Source of the DNA: Blastomyces gilchristii SLH14081
Lineage: Eukaryota > Ascomycota > Eurotiomycetes > Onygenales > Ajellomycetaceae
Length of the DNA stretch: 64,000 bases
NCBI RefSeq assembly: GCF_000003855.2
Contig: NW_003101659.1
Span: forward strand, 151,475 to 215,474
Direction: 5' to 3'
Each line of letters begins with the position of its first letter. The stretch's first letter is position 1. This document shows, piece by piece, positions 59,587-64,000 of this stretch. Under the pieces are notes generated by a model. That model was not told where the DNA came from. It searched no databases and saw only the letters and a list, made by a program, of their open reading frames with translations. The translations under genes were made by a program, and so were the position numbers.

Positions 59587-59920
59587 GGATAGAATGAGAT
59601 GTTATATTCCATCTTACATTGGCCAAAAGGTTAGCGAGGTGTAGAGAGCTGGGATGACAGCTTCTTTTCATTTTTCGAATGCGCATGATGGTTTGGGAGT
59701 ATCGAACTAGGGTAGAGGTATGTACATGTACATTCTTCTGTTTCACTACACTAACTGTTCTGTACATACTTGGACACTGATGACCACCTCAGCAATAGAT
59801 TGCCAAAAATGATATCTCACTTCAAAGATAGCAGTGATTGTTCACACTTTCGCACAGCCTATAAGGGGCAAGCAAGCAACATCACACCAACAAGTTGCCT
59901 GCTCTTATACAGTCCCTCAA
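59587..59920. other. Spacer downstream of the P450 gene
   Basis: 334 bp. Contains a TATGTACATGTACATT repeat at 59718-59733; no gene. Confidence 0.45.
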
Positions 59921-61806
59921 CTAAGTAGCCTTGCGTTTTCTTAGGGTGATCAGGGATCTGCCGCAGGGTTCAACTAAAGTCACTTTCCGGACTCCCGGAG
60001 GTCGCTGATCCACTCGAACGAAGTCATATTCAAGGAGAAGATGCGAAAAGGCAAGCTTTTGAAGGCTAGCAGCGAACCATCGCCCAGGACAGGCAGGATG
60101 TCCGAGACCGAAGTTGAGGAACTCTGGGGAGCTTGTCGTTATCTTGGGCTTTGCTGGATCCCGGAGGGAGCGCTTGGGGTCAAAGCCGCTAGGGTAGTTG
60201 TCTTTATCCCTCTGGATAGCTTTGAGCGGAGCCGCAAGGGTGGTGCCTTGAGGGACATGCAAACCGTTGGAAAAGGTGAAGCCCTCCTTGCTCATAATTG
60301 TTCGCTCGAGGCCAACCTCGCCGATGGGATTTGCGCGAAGACTCTTTCTGATGAAAGAATCCATGACGTCCAGCCTCTTGATATAGTCATAAGACCATGG
60401 GTCGCCTTTTGCGAGTTCCCTGTTGATTTCTTCGCAGAGGTCTGCGACAGTCTCCTCAAAAACCCCTTTAGGAAGAGAGATCAGATCATAGATACAATTG
60501 GTCGTTATGAGGGTGTTAGAGTATGACTGCAGGAAGTTGAAGGCCAAGAGCCGACTAACAATCTGCATCGGGTCATACTCTATATATGAGTGTTTTTCCC
60601 TGCGAGCTGCTACAATGGCTTGGCTCAGGAGGTCATTCTTCAACGGTGAATTAGTTGACCCTTTTCGAGAGAGGCAAAATAATTCATCTGAACAATCTTA
60701 CCGGCAGGTCGGCCTCGATACCCTTCCCCTCAGCGGTTTCAAGGATCCGCATGCGTTCTTTGATAATGGGCACCGCATGTTTAGCCACAATTTTACGGTC
60801 TCGCGAAAGTGAGCGGCGGACTAGCGGAGCTAGCAGACTAAAAAGCAAGTCAGTCAATTTCGTTAGATCGCTATGGAAAGGAGACGGCGCATACGGCCTT
60901 AGGAAACGCGGGATAAAACGTATGTACACCGCCCGCGAGAACATATTGACTGCGTAATGAACGGTGGCATCTAGGTATCCTGATTACGACATAGGGGGTA
61001 ACCAGATATGATTCTGTTGCTCGTACGGGAGAGAAATTTGGTCGCGGTGTCCCACATGTTAATTTTCATCTCACCGTTCTCGTCAAGTTGCGGAAGCAGG
61101 ACATCATTTAGGGCGCCGACCAGCTCAGTGCTCATCATCTCTATCTTATTACCAAGCTTCTGATAGAGCTCCCTATATACAATAGGCTTTTGGAGGTTGT
61201 TATCAAGGATGTTGGCCCCGAACAAACTGTATTTTGGATGCATTACGTCCCGCACGTATTTATTGAACGAGACGATGGCCTCCGGTTGACGCGCATACTC
61301 GGCAATAAACTGCCGCGGAAGCAGCATCATAAAACCCGTGTTGGAATGAGGGAAAGGAGTCAGGAATATCTCGCTGCCTGTGTTCCTGACCTGCCCAAGC
61401 TCGAAAATGAGCAAAACGATTTATGCCAGTTCGGCGAGAACGACCAGTTCCTGACCTTTTGATACGCCACCTTGAAGAGTGACCCAGCATCGAAAACACA
61501 GTCATAGGCCACAGAGAAAAAGTTTCCCAGCCCACGTTCCCCCGTGACCCAGGTGAATCCATCATATTTTGGCGAGAAGGACGCTAACAAGGCTGGTTCC
61601 AGAAGGTGCACAAGGCACGCTGCGAAAGTTATCAAGAAGGTGCCGGCCACAGCCTGAAGTAGGAATACGTGCCATGGCTGGGAAAGCCAGCCTGCAATTC
61701 CATTTTTTCCGGTTCGATAGTGATAGGGTATTGTGAGAGAAGCAGAATATTCAGCTGGCAGATAAAGGAAGAGAAAACGAAGGCTTCGCCCGGAGGGAAA
61801 CCGCAT
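59921..61806 (-). CDS. Cytochrome P450 monooxygenase with altered ExxR motif
   Basis: Exons 61456-61806, 61003-61390, 60702-60949 and 59921-60637; 567 aa with matching phases. The N-terminus has a membrane segment (HVFLLQAVAGTFLITFAACLVHLL, residues 46-69) and then FDAGSLFKVAYQK. The heme loop FLNFGLGHPACPGRWF puts the ligand Cys at 512. Helix I is SNTLITT. The helix K ExxR motif reads KSLR (residues 427-430), so the normally invariant Glu is Lys. The PERF-like region is weak. It resembles fungal P450s of terpenoid/ent-kaurene-oxidase style, but the substrate is unknown. Intron 1 starts with the rare donor GTCAGG. The gene is divergent from the UbiA-type remnant about 0.95 kb away, suggesting a metabolite locus. 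Possibly inactive. Confidence 0.8.
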
Positions 61807-62760
61807 CTACTCTCAGAGCTGAAGTTGAAGGGGTCAGACGTTCTCGGGCATATGTAGTTATCGACATGCTGCTTAGCTGCATGCCGGCTACAAAATCCTC
61901 ACCATCAGAATACTATCCCGCTTCGAAGGAGGGAACGCCATCCCGTTCGAGGAGTTTTCAACCGACTCCGCACCTGAAGCAATGCAACGGGCCCCAACTA
62001 CCTGATCTCAATGCGCAGGTATATCCCGGAGCAATAATTTAGCGCCACACTCTTATAAATTTATCCTAGGTAGGCGAACACGGCCGCAAACTATGGACCA
62101 CCACGCTAATTTAGTGCGTGGAGCACCCTGAATACCTCGACGACAAACAAGACTCTCTCATGCTAACTTAGCATCGTAGCACAGTGTTGGTGAGTTCGTG
62201 GCGAAATACGGTATCAATTTCCTATAAAAATGCCGGCGATCCTGAGAACGCAAATGCAATTCGGCCTAGGAGGGGAGAATGTGGGTTGGGCTTCTAACAG
62301 GGCGGGGATGTCTGTCAAAGCCAGGAAATAAATGCAGAGTGAAGTTTAGGGTGACGTCCAACTGGTTTGGATGCAAGGGGAGTATCTAACCTAAAGATAT
62401 TTCTGACGTCCGCCAGTCACGAGCGCTAATTATTGCCTACAGTAGGTATTGCTACAGCCTCTGGCAACGTGTGGATTACTCCCAAGACCTCATCCTTTCC
62501 TCCCTAGGCGTATCTGCCCTTTCCTATGTATCTACAAGCCCATGGTCAACTAACTAGTAGGGTTTTGTTAGGGCCTTTCATTTATCCTATTGCAATGGGC
62601 ATCGATAGTGGATAGTGGGACTTTCTTATTTCTCAAAGGGTTTGCACTTCGGCAGGATGGGTCTCGAAAGAAGTGAAAGCACCCTTCATCCACAGGAAGA
62701 TGGAAGCACTTGTAACTTCCAGAATTGTTATAACTCTTTTCTGCTGTGCTATGTGATATA
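61807..62760. promoter_or_regulatory. Divergent region between P450 and UbiA-type remnant
   Basis: 954 bp between two minus/plus oriented starts. AT/GC mixed, without a recognised regulator site or an additional gene. Confidence 0.4.
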
Positions 62761-63759
62761 ATGATTCCAAATTCGAGATCGGAAGCCTTGTACAGGCTGC
62801 GCTTGATGCCGGCACTGATGGGTTTGGGACATTTGGCACCAGCGATAGGAGCTATCCACACAGCTTGGGGACATCAGTTTCACGGAGCACTACTGTGGTT
62901 CATTGGTACAGCATCAGCCCTCGTCGACTGTACGTTCACCAAAAACAAAGGACCCCTCGGGTCCTTGGGTATGAAAATACTGACAATCACTTCCGCTGCT
63001 CCAGCGCAGGATGCGTATAAAGACCTACCTCCTTCTTCCAGGCCCCGTGGATATGGAGGCTGTGGATTTATTTCTTATGGGCTATTGTCATTACTTGTAC
63101 ATTTCTCTCTGGCGTGGAGACTTCAATACGGATATATCAATTCTCACTCATCGGTCTTCTCTGGGGCACGCCGTGCATACCGCACTTTTCGGCATCCTCC
63201 GGTGTGAGCCTGTCCAAACCCAAGACAGTGGTAAGTCATTATCCCCCATTTCATAGAAGATTTAGCAGCTTACGAAGGCGTAGTTGCGTGAGTGGAAGTC
63301 GCTCATTGTGGCCATTTGTATGGGCTGCGTCACATCAGGGTCAAGCATGTTCCATGTTTGCCAGAAGGATGTTCAGTGCAATGATCAGTGTTTCCAAACG
63401 CGCAGTCTGTCCTGTACCAGTTCTTCCGTGAGACTACTTGTGATATACGGGATATTGCTGAGGACACGGAGGATGGCATGAAGACACTACCTGTCAGACT
63501 CGGCGAGGGGATCACGATGCTCCTGATGAGTGTTGTTGGGATGTTCTTTGATGTACTGCTTACGGGAGGAGTTGGTCCAAGTTTCCAGGTGGCCCCATCC
63601 TTAGCTTTCCAGTCAGTTGTTCGGGTTGGCTGCACGATGTGTGTTTACTCTCAGATACTACGATATCCTCGAGAAAACTACTGGGCATGGGGTCTTATGT
63701 CAATGTTGGGTTTGGTACCAGTGCTGCCTGCACAGTTGTGTTTGTTGAACTCCAGATAG
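62761..63759 (+). pseudogene. UbiA-type prenyltransferase, partly readable and probably broken
   Basis: The 3' part (about 63389-63759) is clear. It holds the second aspartate motif CDIRDIAED, then GMKTLPVRLGEG and two membrane helices, and ends at a TAG. Upstream, 63042-63230 reads PWIWRLWIYFLWAIVITC and FSLIGLLWGTPCIPHFS, and splices (GTAAGT...GCGTAG) to 63284 on (LREWKSLIVAICMGCV), the expected helices. Between that exon and the DIRDIAED part the frame must shift near 63345-63390 with no room for a normal intron. The 5' part (ATG 62761, RLRLMPALMGLGHLAPAIGA) is hydrophobic, but I could not find the first NDxxD-type motif. It is therefore probably a decayed or wrongly joined gene. Substrate unknown; possible partner of the divergent P450. 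Confidence 0.55.
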
Positions 63760-64000
63760 CTGGATATAGTATAAGAACTAAGATACATTTTAAATATTTT
63801 TGCCTCCCCCGGTGCTTTATATAGTTTATGCCTCTGGATCAGGACTATACGTCCCAGTGAGGATGACGGGTTCCAACGGCCTCAAGCAAGGCCCCTTTTA
63901 ATAAGCCATCTTCACGCACCGGTAAAAGTAAAGGTACAAGCGGGCGGGCCTGTTTGAAGTTCTCACTGGCCCACCTCAAATGCGCTGCAAAAGTTCCAGG

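Noticed and set aside
62568..62861. Minus frame overlapping the UbiA-type 5' part
   Set aside because: Non-ATG start, no known motif, and the opposite strand carries membrane-protein style.
1..64000. CRISPR arrays, operons, ribosome binding sites, insertion sequences
   Set aside because: The window is eukaryotic. Intron structure, tRNA introns and gene content exclude prokaryotic features, and no regularly spaced repeats were seen.

Overview
The window is nuclear DNA of a filamentous ascomycete. Genes are split by short introns (about 44-130 nt) with GT(A/R)NGT donors and CTNAC-type branch points. There are pyrimidine-rich leaders, RNA polymerase III tRNA genes with canonical anticodon-loop introns, and a Pezizomycotina gene set (Ams2-type GATA factor, Cul4, Crh glucan-chitin transglycosylase, BTB and F-box families). 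The gene styles fit Eurotiomycetes, perhaps Onygenales, but no species-level marker was available, so that placement is inference. I rebuilt exon structures by hand from splice signals and reading-frame phase; totals divide by three for every complete gene listed.

Left part (1-38 kb) is conserved housekeeping. In order it holds the 5' end of the mitochondrial DNA polymerase gene MIP1 (-), a small SIM-plus-RING ubiquitin ligase of the Slx8 type (+), a CofD/YvcK-family protein (-), and the very large checkpoint kinase gene TEL1 (-, 9 exons, about 2,906 aa). TEL1 shares a 485-bp divergent promoter with the nucleoporin gene NUP192 (+). Then come CUL4 (+), dihydroxyacetone kinase (+), two damaged or uncertain genes on the minus strand (an unassigned fragment and a BTB gene with an in-frame stop), the snRNP gene SMD2 (-), and a GATA factor of the Ams2/Spt21 type (+).

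Middle part (38-57 kb) mixes conserved genes with gene-poor, repeat-rich stretches. It holds RPA3 (-), an intron-containing tRNA-Arg(TCT), a bacterial-type peptidoglycan amidase with an actinobacterial architecture (-, intronless, probable horizontal transfer), and a 3-kb gene-poor stretch. A TATA-led small gene, homopolymer and TACATG repeats and a likely solo LTR follow. Next are a Crh-type GH16 transglycosidase (-), an intron-containing tRNA-Asp(GTC), MFAP1 (-), a frameshifted gene relic, TRS31 (-) and a UTR1-type NAD kinase (-).

Right end (57-64 kb) looks like decaying accessory DNA. An F-box gene has at least four frame breaks, one caused by an exact 11-bp tandem duplication. A P450 has lysine in place of the ExxR glutamate. 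A UbiA-type prenyltransferase on the opposite strand is only partly readable. P450 plus prenyltransferase suggests the remains of a small specialised-metabolite locus.

Functionally, several conserved genes belong to genome maintenance and cell-cycle control (MIP1, Slx8-like, TEL1, CUL4, Ams2-like, RPA3), and two to splicing (SMD2, MFAP1). Their adjacency looks like ordinary fungal gene order rather than a pathway cluster.
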